Below, one piece after another: positions 52,132 to 60,088 of a stretch of DNA of 64,000 bases (position 1 is its first letter; every line of letters starts with the position of its first letter). Source of the stretch: Methylolobus aquaticus (lineage in GTDB: Bacteria > Pseudomonadota > Gammaproteobacteria > Methylococcales > Methylococcaceae). The stretch spans positions 124,001 through 188,000 of the forward strand of contig SEYW01000004.1 of the NCBI GenBank assembly GCA_004168015.1, read 5' to 3'. Under the pieces are notes generated by a model that was not told where the DNA came from, searched no databases, and saw only the letters and a list, made by a program, of their open reading frames with translations. A program made the translations under genes and the position numbers.

Positions 52132-53156
52132 GGCGCTGGGACGTTGTTCAGGATGCCGGTCATCAGTTCGCCGATCAATTCCGAGCGCCGCAGTTCATAG
52201 ACCGGGTGTAAGAATACGCGGTGCGCCGTGGTTTCGCGAAACACGCCACGGATGTCTTCGGGCACCAGATAATCCCGGCCGTCCAGCCAGGCCGCGACGC
52301 GGGCCGCGCGCATCATCATGCTGACACCGCGCGCGCTCGCGCCGGCCAGAATCAGCTGATCCATGTCGAGGTTGCCGATTGCGACGTCATAGGCCGCGGG
52401 CTTTCGAGTCGCCTCCCACAGGGCGAGCGCGTACTGCTGCAAAGCGTCGCTGGCACGCACCGATTCCTGGATGATCGGCGCCAGACCGGCGATCTCCCGA
52501 TACGGCAGCACGCCGGGCTCGATGCTCTCGAGCAATTTGTCGACGTCGTGGAAGCGCGGGTTGAACATCAGTTCCAGCCGCTCCGCCTGGTCTTCAGGCG
52601 CTTCGATGTGCAATTCCATCAGGAAACGGTCGCGCGCGGCGGACGGAATCTCGAAGGTTTCTTCCTTCTCGACCCGGTTGCGGTCGGCGAAGACCTGCAG
52701 ATGCGGGAAGAAATGCTCGCGGTTGAATGCGGTCACGCTGCGCTCGGCCATCACGCGCAACAGCAGCGAGTGCACCTGGGGACGCGCCCGGTTGACCTCA
52801 TTGAAGAAGAACACGGACAGTTCCGGGCCGTGCTTCAGGATGGGGCCGGGGTCGACCTGGGGCTTGCCATCTTCGTTGATGTACGTGTGGTACACCAGAT
52901 CGTTGGGCATCAAGTCGATGGTGCCCTCGATCCGTTCGTAGGCGCCGCCGATGCCGCGCGCGACGGCACGCAGCAGGGTCGTCTTGCCGACGCCGACGTC
53001 ACCCTCGAGCATCACATGGCCGCGGGCGAAGATCGCCAGCGTGATGTGCCGAATCGGGCCATCCATGCCGATCAGGCATTGCTTGATCGAGGATTCGAGG
53101 GCGAGGGCGCGGGGGCGCCAGTCGGCGAGCAGGGAATCGTGGCCGGAGGAACTCAT
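52128..53156 (-). CDS. mxaR: MoxR-family AAA ATPase (MxaR)
   Basis: 342 residues. Walker A MLEGDVGVGKTTLLRAVARG, Walker B VFFFNEVNRARPQVHSLLLR, AERSVTAFNREHFFPHLQV as the pre-sensor part, and sensor 2 region GASARGVSMMMRAARVAAWL. MoxR ATPases act as chaperones that insert cofactors; MxaR is the one in methanol dehydrogenase clusters. It heads the mxaRSACKL run, with mxaS overlapping its stop. A small membrane protein gene lies 117 bp upstream on the same strand. Confidence 0.88.
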   Translation of the reverse strand: MSSSGHDSLLADWRPRALALESSIKQCLIGMDGPIRHITLAIFARGHVMLEGDVGVGKTTLLRAVARGIGGAYERIEGTIDLMPNDLVYHTYINEDGKPQVDPGPILKHGPELSVFFFNEVNRARPQVHSLLLRVMAERSVTAFNREHFFPHLQVFADRNRVEKEETFEIPSAARDRFLMELHIEAPEDQAERLELMFNPRFHDVDKLLESIEPGVLPYREIAGLAPIIQESVRASDALQQYALALWEATRKPAAYDVAIGNLDMDQLILAGASARGVSMMMRAARVAAWLDGRDYLVPEDIRGVFRETTAHRVFLHPVYELRRSELIGELMTGILNNVPAP

Positions 53157-53273
53157 GAGTGGTTGGCTACACAGTTACTCGACGGAAATGACGGAATGGA
53201 GGGCTTGGCGGCCCTGCCGGAACGGGTCGGGTTCGGGATCGGCGGGCCGGTGTACCGACCCGCCCGGAGCTGG

Positions 53274-53624
53274 TCAGGCCGTGGTCGGGCTGTCGCTGGT
53301 CGCAGGCTTGCTGTCCTCGATCAGCGGATCGAAGCGGCGCAACTGCGCCTGACCGAAGGCGATCAGCTCCATGCCGATATCGATGACCAATTGGTACAAC
53401 TGGGGCAACTGATAGATCCGGTAGCCGAGGTAGCCGACGCCACCGATGCCGAGTGCCGCAGCGATGACCGTCGGGAGACCGATCGCGCTGAAGATCCGGG
53501 TCAGCTGGGTCATGACGTCGAGCGGGAGCAACAGCAGAAAGCCGAAATACACCAGCACCATGAACATGAACAACACGAACGTGAAGAACTTAAGCACCTT
53601 GGCCAGGACCCACTCTAGTTTCAT
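53274..53624 (-). CDS. Small two-helix membrane protein, unknown
   Basis: 116 residues with two hydrophobic segments: 12-34 (FFTFVLFMFMVLVYFGFLLL) and 52-74 (GLPTVIAAALGIGGVGYLGY), then a soluble tail. CAGAGGT lies about 8 bp before ATG 53624; the ATG at 53630 is too close to it. I do not recognise the family. It sits between the phosphopantetheinyl transferase and mxaR on the same strand and may be part of the operon. Confidence 0.65.
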   Translation of the reverse strand: MKLEWVLAKVLKFFTFVLFMFMVLVYFGFLLLLPLDVMTQLTRIFSAIGLPTVIAAALGIGGVGYLGYRIYQLPQLYQLVIDIGMELIAFGQAQLRRFDPLIEDSKPATSDSPTTA

Positions 53625-53922
53625 CGGCATACCTCTGCGAACTTTAATCTGAGGAAAAATCAACGCGACACAGTTCCCGCGGTCCGACGCGACAGCGCCG
53701 AAGACGCCGCTCAGGGGCGGGACGAAGGGGGTTCGGTGTTCGATCGGGATGGTGACCCCGGCGGGCTTGCCCACCGGCCCATCGCCGCTAATCGTTGAAT
53801 ACTATCACATCGTCTCTCTCGCGACAGCGCTCCGCGAGCGGTCGGCTGGCCGACGGCGAAAGCGGTGCTTCCCGCGTGTCCCGCGAAGGGCCGTCGGAGC
53901 GGGGTCTGGCCGCGCGGCTGTG

Positions 53923-54711
53923 CTAAGCGGGCAGCAGCAGCCTGCCGGGTGCGAATTTGTACTCCCTTGGCTGAGCCATCGGGCGGTCCAGCGCGACCGC
54001 ACCACTGATTCCGGCCGGCAATGGCAATTCGGCGAAATGCCATGAACACGCAACGTCCGGTTTCGGTGCCGGCGCGATCAGCCGTGGTATTGGGCCTGCG
54101 CACTCGAAGACGCAGCGTTGCAGTCCGTAGGCCAGGCCTCGACCGATGGCTTTGCAGAAGGCCTCCTTCAGTGTCCACAGGCGGAACAGCGCCGCCGTCT
54201 GCCGTGCCGGGTCCAGACTGCGAAGCCAGGCCCTTTCGCTCTCGGCGCAGCAGCGCTGCAACAAGGGATCGACATGCCGGATTTGCCGCCACGCCTGAAG
54301 GTCGATACCGATCTGCCCGTCCCACGCCAGCGCCAAGACCCCGCGATCCGCCGTATGCGATAGGTTGAAGACCAGGCCGCGGGCGCCGTCCGAATCGGCC
54401 AGTTGCGGCTTTCCGTGCGCCCCTGCGATGATGACCACAGAACGCGGCTCCACGCGCAGGTATCGGCCGAGGACGATCCTGAGCGTCGCGCGGGACGCCA
54501 TGAAGCGCCGGCGCGAAGCGGGGTCCTTGAACTGCGCGCTGCGGCGCAGTTCCTGCTCGGACAGCAAGGCGCCCAGCGCGCCGGCGGGCGAGACCGTTGC
54601 ATCGATGTCGAAGTGCCAACAATGCACCGCGCCGCTGACGAGTTCGCTGACGTCGTACGATGCGTCGCCGAAATCGCGAGGCGGCGCGGAAACTTCGGTC
54701 CTGGTCCACAT
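53923..54711 (-). CDS. Sfp-type 4'-phosphopantetheinyl transferase
   Basis: 262 residues. Conserved blocks: RRRFMASRATLRIVLGRYL (the R..F...R..LR region), HGKPQLADSDGARGLVFNLS, HTADRGVLAL, IGIDLQAWRQI (the metal-binding GxD.E place, here with Gln after Leu), and LWTLKEAFCKAIGRGLAYGL (W.KEA.K). It transfers phosphopantetheine from CoA to acyl- or peptidyl-carrier proteins. No polyketide or non-ribosomal peptide genes lie in the window, so its carrier protein is elsewhere. Its GIDLQ in place of GIDIE is a mild deviation. Confidence 0.88.
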   Translation of the reverse strand: MWTRTEVSAPPRDFGDASYDVSELVSGAVHCWHFDIDATVSPAGALGALLSEQELRRSAQFKDPASRRRFMASRATLRIVLGRYLRVEPRSVVIIAGAHGKPQLADSDGARGLVFNLSHTADRGVLALAWDGQIGIDLQAWRQIRHVDPLLQRCCAESERAWLRSLDPARQTAALFRLWTLKEAFCKAIGRGLAYGLQRCVFECAGPIPRLIAPAPKPDVACSWHFAELPLPAGISGAVALDRPMAQPREYKFAPGRLLLPA

Positions 54712-54976
54712 CGGTTTGAGGTGTTGGGGGGCGCTGGGTCCTTTGACAGTGCGCCGCAGTGTAACGCGTTGCCCGGTGTCGGACCCACCCTCCGGCGTGC
54801 AATCCGATCAGTTGCTATCGCCGGGTGGCTTTCACTTTCAGCGGTGCTGATGGGCCTGTACCCTAGCGGTGCAGTATCCGAATGAGTGGCGGACCGCGGG
54901 TTCCTTCCGTTCGACTTGCTGGCGGTTCCTGAGAGAGGTACCGGCTGGGCTGCGCCCCATCACCGCGAGGGTATCC

Positions 54977-56143
54977 ATGCACGACTCCACGACCACGAAG
55001 CCCCAGACGCCGCTGAAGCGGGGCCACGCCCCGCATTTCTGGGGTCTGGTGCCGATCGGCGTCGGCTGGCTGTTGTGGGGGCTGCTCAAGACAGAGTCGC
55101 TCCATCTGCCGCTGGACACCGATCCAGCGACGGCGCTGGGCTACGGTGTGGCGATCTTCGGAGTGATGCTGGGCTGTGTATCCTCCGTGGTTCGTCGTGC
55201 GGATCGTCTGGCCGAACTGCTTCGCGAACCTGTCGGAACCCTCATTCTGACCTTGTCCGCGACCCTGATCGAGGGCAGCCTGATGCTGGCGGTCATGTTG
55301 GAGGGGCGCCAGAATCCCACCCTGTTGCGCGACACGGTTTTCGCGACGCTGATGTTGTCGATGAACGCACTGGTGGGGCTGGCGCTCACGGGCGGTGCCT
55401 GGCGGCATCGCGAACAGAGCTTCAATCTGCGAGGTGCCTTGTCCTTCCTGCACCTGATCATCCCGCTGTCGCTGATGTTGCTCATTCTGCCGAACTACAC
55501 GCGTTCGACACCCGGCCCGACACTGGCGCCGCATCAGGAGGCGTTTCTCGGTGGCCTGTGTCTCGTGGTCTATGCGCTGTTTTTGCTGATCCAGACGGGG
55601 CGCCACCGGTCGTATTTCGATCACCTCGACGTAGGCCGTGCCGACCAGAGCAGTCGGCCGCTTTCGGCCGCAACCCTGCGCAGTGATCGCCGGGAGGTCG
55701 CCGTCAATGCCCTAGGGCTTGTTGTATCGCTGCTTCCAGTGTTGTTGTTGGCGAAGTCTCTGGGCCGCGTAATCAATTACGGGATCGATGAACTCGGCGC
55801 GCCGACGGCGCTCGGGGGGTTGATCATCGCCAATCTCGGCTTGATGTCCGAGGGAGCCGGTGCGCTGCGCGCCGCGCTCGCGAACCGGATGCAACGCGCC
55901 GTGAACATCTGCCTGGGGTCCTCCCTCGCCACGATCGGGCTCACCGTGCCGGCGGTGCTGCTCGCTGCCGGATGGCTCGACATGCAGCTGACGCTGGGGC
56001 TCGCGGGCAAGGACGCGACCCTTCTGGCCGCCACCCTGTTGAGTGCCATGCTCACCTTCGTTAGCGGCTCGGCCAACCTGCTGCAGGGCATCGTTCATCT
56101 GATGCTGTTCTTCGGGTATGTTATGTTCATCCTGTTCCCCTGA
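54977..56143 (+). CDS. chaA: ChaA-like Ca2+/H+ antiporter
   Basis: 388 residues, about 11 membrane helices. The two CaCA alpha repeats are visible: PVGTLILTLSATLIEGSLML with the key Glu in helix 2, and LGSSLATIGLTVPAVLLAAG in the second half. It exchanges cytoplasmic Ca2+, Na+ or K+ for protons. GCGAGGG precedes ATG 54977; an upstream in-frame start (54869) has no homology. It is divergent from the phosphopantetheinyl transferase gene. Confidence 0.87.
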   Translation: MHDSTTTKPQTPLKRGHAPHFWGLVPIGVGWLLWGLLKTESLHLPLDTDPATALGYGVAIFGVMLGCVSSVVRRADRLAELLREPVGTLILTLSATLIEGSLMLAVMLEGRQNPTLLRDTVFATLMLSMNALVGLALTGGAWRHREQSFNLRGALSFLHLIIPLSLMLLILPNYTRSTPGPTLAPHQEAFLGGLCLVVYALFLLIQTGRHRSYFDHLDVGRADQSSRPLSAATLRSDRREVAVNALGLVVSLLPVLLLAKSLGRVINYGIDELGAPTALGGLIIANLGLMSEGAGALRAALANRMQRAVNICLGSSLATIGLTVPAVLLAAGWLDMQLTLGLAGKDATLLAATLLSAMLTFVSGSANLLQGIVHLMLFFGYVMFILFP

Positions 56144-56236
56144 GCGTCTCCGGACCAGGGCGTGACGGTCGCGCGGATCAGGCTAGCTGCCGCGGGAGTC
56201 CTGGCACTCGGGGGCGCCACAACCGCGGTGCATTGC

Positions 56237-56944
56237 ATGAAACTTGAACGCCGGTGGCTCGCCCTGGTCCCGCTTCTGATCGCCTACGTTGGACCTGGCA
56301 TGTCGGGTGCCCCGCCGGATGTCGTCGCTCTCGCCGAACGGTTGGATCAGGAGTGGGCCGAGATCTTCTACGATGCCAACGAAGCCGGTAAGGCGCGGCG
56401 CCTTGTCGACCTGCTCGCTCGTGCGGAAGCTTTCAAGGCCGCCAACCCCACCTGGGCTGAACCGCGCATCGTGACCGCCGTAACGCTTTGCTCCCTGGCC
56501 GGCGTCGATTGGGGCCTCGATTCCCTGAGTCGTATCGATCAGGCCCGGCAACTCCTGACGCAGGCCGTCGACCTGGATCCCAAGGCCATGGAGGGTGCGG
56601 CCTACATTGCGCTGGGCAATCTGTACTGGCGAATGCCGGGCTGGCCGATCTCTTTCGGTGACGACGCGCGGGCGCGGCAGTATCTGACGAACGCCGTGAA
56701 CCTTTTTCCCGCAGCGATCGACGCCAACTTCTTCATGGCCGACTTCTTGATAGACCAAGGGGAATACCCGCAGGCCCATACCTTTTTGGAGAGGGCCGAG
56801 CGGGCGCCTATCCGAGCCAGCGCCCGGACTTCCGACACGCGGTTGAAAGAGGAAATGGTCGAGGCGCGACGTGTCATCACCGAAAAGGGCCGTTCCCGGC
56901 CGGGGTTTTTCTCCCGTCTGTTGCCGGATTTCGGGTCTTCATAG
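56237..56944 (+). CDS. Periplasmic TPR-like protein
   Basis: 235 residues with a signal peptide (ERRWLALVPLLIAYVGPGMSG). The helical repeats read LLARAEAFKAANPTWAEPRI, ARQLLTQAVDLDPKAMEGAA, YIALGNLYWRMPGWPISFGD, ARQYLTNAVNLFPAAIDANF and FMADFLIDQGEYPQAHTFLE, the tetratricopeptide pattern also found in TAtT-like periplasmic proteins. A GTG at 56162, 19 bp after the chaA stop, would add 25 residues. Probably co-transcribed with chaA; function unknown. Confidence 0.78.
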   Translation: MKLERRWLALVPLLIAYVGPGMSGAPPDVVALAERLDQEWAEIFYDANEAGKARRLVDLLARAEAFKAANPTWAEPRIVTAVTLCSLAGVDWGLDSLSRIDQARQLLTQAVDLDPKAMEGAAYIALGNLYWRMPGWPISFGDDARARQYLTNAVNLFPAAIDANFFMADFLIDQGEYPQAHTFLERAERAPIRASARTSDTRLKEEMVEARRVITEKGRSRPGFFSRLLPDFGSS

Positions 56945-57022
56945 AGCGAGCGCTACGGGCGACGGTTGTTGCACCCAGGGCGGGCTCAACAATGAAGTGC
57001 AACACCGGACCTCTGGTACGGT

Positions 57023-57172
57023 ATGCCCATGGGAACCCACTATACGCATCTGAGTATGGACGAGCGGAATACGATTCATCGGCGGTGGTTGGAGGGTCAG
57101 AGCCTGCTGCGGGCCTTTGGTGCCGATCCGCCGAGGTATATGATCAGCCGGGTGATTGAAGGCATCATTTGA
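57023..57172 (+). pseudogene. IS30-family transposase, N-terminal relic
   Basis: 49 codons whose first half is the typical IS30 N-terminus: GTHYTHLSMDERNTIHRRWL, then EGQSLLRAFGADPPRYMISR where intact enzymes have G.S...IA..LGR.PSTISRE. The helix-turn-helix is degraded and the frame stops soon after; no DDE catalytic domain follows. It is the remnant of an insertion sequence next to the exopolysaccharide-type glycosyltransferase. No terminal inverted repeats were identified. Confidence 0.75.
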
Positions 57173-57897
57173 CGGGCTCCTTGGGGCACCGGGCGGAGCT
57201 CCCGTAATCGCCCATTGCTGCAGGCTGATACGACCCTGTGGTTCATTTCGCTGTCGTGGGCGAAGTGCGGGTCCATCGGGAGCCGTATGCGCCTCAAACG
57301 ACGATATCCGGGGTTCCATCCCAAGCCGGCGGCGACGGCAATGAGCCCGCGCCATCCAGGATCCGGCCCCGCGTGCCCAACCCGCGCGACCCCGAATCGG
57401 AATTCCGCGCCAGGTTGTCATTGAGAGCTGTGGGCGTCAGCGATCATCGGCCACCAGCAGCCGTGAGCGGAGCAGAGGTGCCGGACATATCTCCTTCCGG
57501 GTGCCCCGGAAGCGGAGACGCCGTCGGTGACTGGATCTTGCCTGTACTGAACGGATCGGCGTCGCCCCCGGCCGCGGGTCGTGGCGGCCGCTCGGCACAC
57601 GCACTCCCTGTCCCCCAACCCGTTGGAGTTGTGATCGCCCGCGTCCACCGCGCGACTGCCCTCTCGGGCGTTATCGGGCATTGTGGTGGCCGTGTCCATG
57701 GTGCGCGGTCGACGGGCCAAGCCTTCGCCCTGTGCGCGGCGTGGAGTCTCGGCACATGGTCCGGATCTCCCGGAGCTTCCCCGGTACGCCGTTCGTGCTC
57801 AGAGGGATGCCCCGAAAACGGCTATGGTCCCAGGGGTTGGGTTCAGATTCTTCCGTGTCGCCGTTGTGGCTGATCCTTCCATTATTTCACCAAGAGG
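57173..57897. other. Intergenic stretch after the IS30 relic, no gene seen
   Basis: 725 bp with no recognisable protein in any frame, although several frames are open because of the high GC content (for example 57238-57873 forward: Pro/Gly/Ser-rich, no motif). It may contain more decayed insertion-sequence DNA. The last 40 bp carry the AAGAGG ribosome site of the glycosyltransferase gene. Confidence 0.45.
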
Positions 57898-57903
57898 ATG
57901 ACC

Positions 57904-58995
57904 ATGAAGATCGCGATGATTGGACAGCGAGGTATTCCGGCTCTCTTTGGTGGACCGGAGCGCCACGTCGAGGAGTTGGCTGTCCGCCTCGCAGCAAGGG
58001 GGCATGATGTGACGGTGTATACCCGCCCAAGCTACACCGATCCGGGTTTACTCAGCTATCGGGGGGTGCATCTGAAGAGCTTGCCTTCCCTGGCCACCAA
58101 GCATCTCGATGCGATAACGCACTCCGTGATCTGCACGCTGCACGCGATTTATTCCGGTGCGGATATCGTGCACTTCCATGCGGCCGGTCCTGGCCTGCTG
58201 TGCTGGTTGCCGCGGCTGGTCGGTCGAAGCGTGATTGTGACGCTGCATGGGCAGGACTGGCGCCGCCAAAAATGGGGCGGCTTCGCAAGTAAGGTGCTCC
58301 GGATCGGTGAGTGGGTTTCAGCCAGGCTGCCCCATGCAACGATCTGTGTTTCCAGCACGTTAAAACAGGAGATAGACAGAGTCTACGGAGCTGCGGCAGA
58401 TTTCATTCCCAATGGTGTCTCTGTGGTGGCGGAAAGCGATACAGGCATTCTGGAGAAAAATCACCTGAAGAAGGGCGGATATGTTCTGTTTGCTGCCCGG
58501 TTGGTCCCCGAGAAAGGGTGCCATCATCTGTTGGCCGCATGGGCGGGTAACCAGAGCGATATGAAACTCGTGATTGCCGGAGACTCTGGGTTCTCGGATG
58601 CCTATGTTGACCAGTTGAAGGCTGCTGCACCGCGCGATGTTGTCTTTCTTGGCTGGGTGTATGGTGCGCAGCTTGCAACGCTGTTCCGCAATGCCGCGCT
58701 ATTCGTCATGCCATCGGATCTGGAGGGAATGCCCATAGCGCTGCTCGAGGCGCTCGGGTATGGGGTTCCTGTTCTGGCCAGCGACATCCCGGAGATTATC
58801 GAAGTGCTCGGGGAATGGGGGGCGACTTTCCGCACCAACTCGGTCGAAGATCTAAGGGAACAGCTCAGGCTATGCCTGGCTGATCTGCCGCGGCGAAAAA
58901 AGTTGGCGGCTATGGCGAGTGGGCGGGTTGCCGAGCAGTATGACTGGGACGCGATAACGACCAGTCTGCTGGAGATTTATAAGCGGGTGACTTAG
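57904..58995 (+). CDS. Family 4 glycosyltransferase
   Basis: 363 residues. GT-B fold: N-terminal KIAMIGQRGIPALFGGPERH and VEELAVRLAARGHDVTVYTR, FHAAGPGLLCWLPRLVGRSV, and the C-terminal nucleotide-sugar domain with FAARLVPEKGCHHLLAAWAG, VVFLGWVYGAQLATLFRNAA, FVMPSDLEGMPIALLEALGY (the EGxPxxLLEA motif) and GVPVLASDIPEI. AAGAGG lies 7 bp before ATG 57904; the ATG at 57898 is too close. It adds a sugar to a lipid or polysaccharide precursor in the cytoplasm. Its codon use looks somewhat less GC-rich than its neighbours, and it stands alone next to an IS30 relic, so it may be acquired. Confidence 0.88.
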   Translation: MKIAMIGQRGIPALFGGPERHVEELAVRLAARGHDVTVYTRPSYTDPGLLSYRGVHLKSLPSLATKHLDAITHSVICTLHAIYSGADIVHFHAAGPGLLCWLPRLVGRSVIVTLHGQDWRRQKWGGFASKVLRIGEWVSARLPHATICVSSTLKQEIDRVYGAAADFIPNGVSVVAESDTGILEKNHLKKGGYVLFAARLVPEKGCHHLLAAWAGNQSDMKLVIAGDSGFSDAYVDQLKAAAPRDVVFLGWVYGAQLATLFRNAALFVMPSDLEGMPIALLEALGYGVPVLASDIPEIIEVLGEWGATFRTNSVEDLREQLRLCLADLPRRKKLAAMASGRVAEQYDWDAITTSLLEIYKRVT

Positions 58996-59315
58996 CCTGG
59001 CGCGTTTTCGCAATGGCGCGAAATCGTGTTGCGCGATCTTTACCTGTCGGCTTTGTGAGGCAAGCGCCATTCGTGCCACCTCTCGGGCTCTTTTATCCGA
59101 GCGAAAGCGGTGGCCTGAACGCGAGAATGTCGGGCGATACCGACGGCGAACACCGGTGCGCGCTACTGGTATTCCAGGGAAAAATGACTCGATAAGGCAA
59201 TCGTTGGCGGGATGCCAAGGGATGGCAACCTATCCAGTTTCGCGTTTGCGTGATGAGCCACATCTCCCGCCTGCTCGTGGATAGGATAATCGAGGCCTCT
59301 GTCGGATCTGATCGC
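58996..59315. other. Intergenic stretch between convergent genes
   Basis: 320 bp between the glycosyltransferase and the NlpE-like gene, both ending here. No gene, no terminator with a T-run, no RNA gene recognised. Confidence 0.45.
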
Positions 59316-59855
59316 TCAATGCACGTGCATGGTGCGATTGTTTGCCTTATCGCTTCGTTGCAGCAGGTATCTGTCCTGGTCTCCGCTCATATGTGCGCCA
59401 TCGCTGGTTAGGTAGAGCAGCGTTTCCTCCCCCTTGATCGCGAGGCGACGCTGCGGGGCATCCTTGTTTGGTGTAAGCGTCAGAACTCCGGCCGCATCAT
59501 CCCACTGATATTTTCCTTTCTCGAAGGACTCCCGGTTCTGGGGCTTTGCAGGCTGTATGACCAAAAGATATTTATCCTTGGCATTCAAGGAGAGGGTCAT
59601 TTTGATGCCATTGCAGTCTTGTTCATGACAGGGAAGGTAACCATAAAAAACGCCCCGGAATTGACCTGGCAATTGATTGGGATTCAGGTGCGTTGAATGA
59701 TCCATCTCACCACCCTGGCTCTGTTCACGTGCCTTGAGAGCCTTTTCCTGCATTTGCATATCGGTTTCGGCAAGAGCGGCGTTGAGTGAGGACAACAGGG
59801 CACCGAAGATAAACACTAGGTGTCGTCTGGTCGTGTTCCTGTCGGAATGTGTCAT
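59316..59855 (-). CDS. NlpE-like copper resistance/envelope-sensing protein
   Basis: 179 residues with a signal peptide (FIFGALLSSLNAALA), no lipobox. Residues 65-165 match the NlpE N-terminal domain: FRGVFYGYLPCHEQDCNGIK, then MTLSLNAKDKYLLVI and YQWDDAAGVLTLTPNKDA. The usual LPCADC becomes LPCHEQDC, a CX4C instead of CX2C spacing. The tail ends TMHVH and together with DHSTH could bind copper. In E. coli NlpE signals envelope and surface stress to CpxA and is linked to copper tolerance. The gene stands alone. Confidence 0.78.
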   Translation of the reverse strand: MTHSDRNTTRRHLVFIFGALLSSLNAALAETDMQMQEKALKAREQSQGGEMDHSTHLNPNQLPGQFRGVFYGYLPCHEQDCNGIKMTLSLNAKDKYLLVIQPAKPQNRESFEKGKYQWDDAAGVLTLTPNKDAPQRRLAIKGEETLLYLTSDGAHMSGDQDRYLLQRSDKANNRTMHVH

Positions 59856-60088
59856 ACGGTGCTTCTCCTGTTCCTTAGTTCCTGATGTGTTCCGCCGTGC
59901 GGGTCGGACCTGCCTGCCGCCATTTACGGTGGTCGCGCTATGTTAGCGTGCCTGAGCGGTGCTGTCCTTCATTCTGGCCGAATGAGCCGAGGTCGCGCCT
60001 GTGACATCGGGGACGGAGTATCGACTCGGTATGGCAAAAGGGGTGAGCGGTTGGTTCGGGACAGTCGGTTCCTCAGTGAGGTTGCCGT

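Noticed and set aside
57238-57873. Forward frame of 211 codons after the IS30 relic
   Set aside because: Pro/Gly/Ser-rich, no ribosome site and no recognisable motif; treated as noncoding.
59319-59330. 12-bp palindrome ATGCACGTGCAT
   Set aside because: It lies inside the coding end of the NlpE-like gene (MHVH) and is short enough to arise from the His codons.
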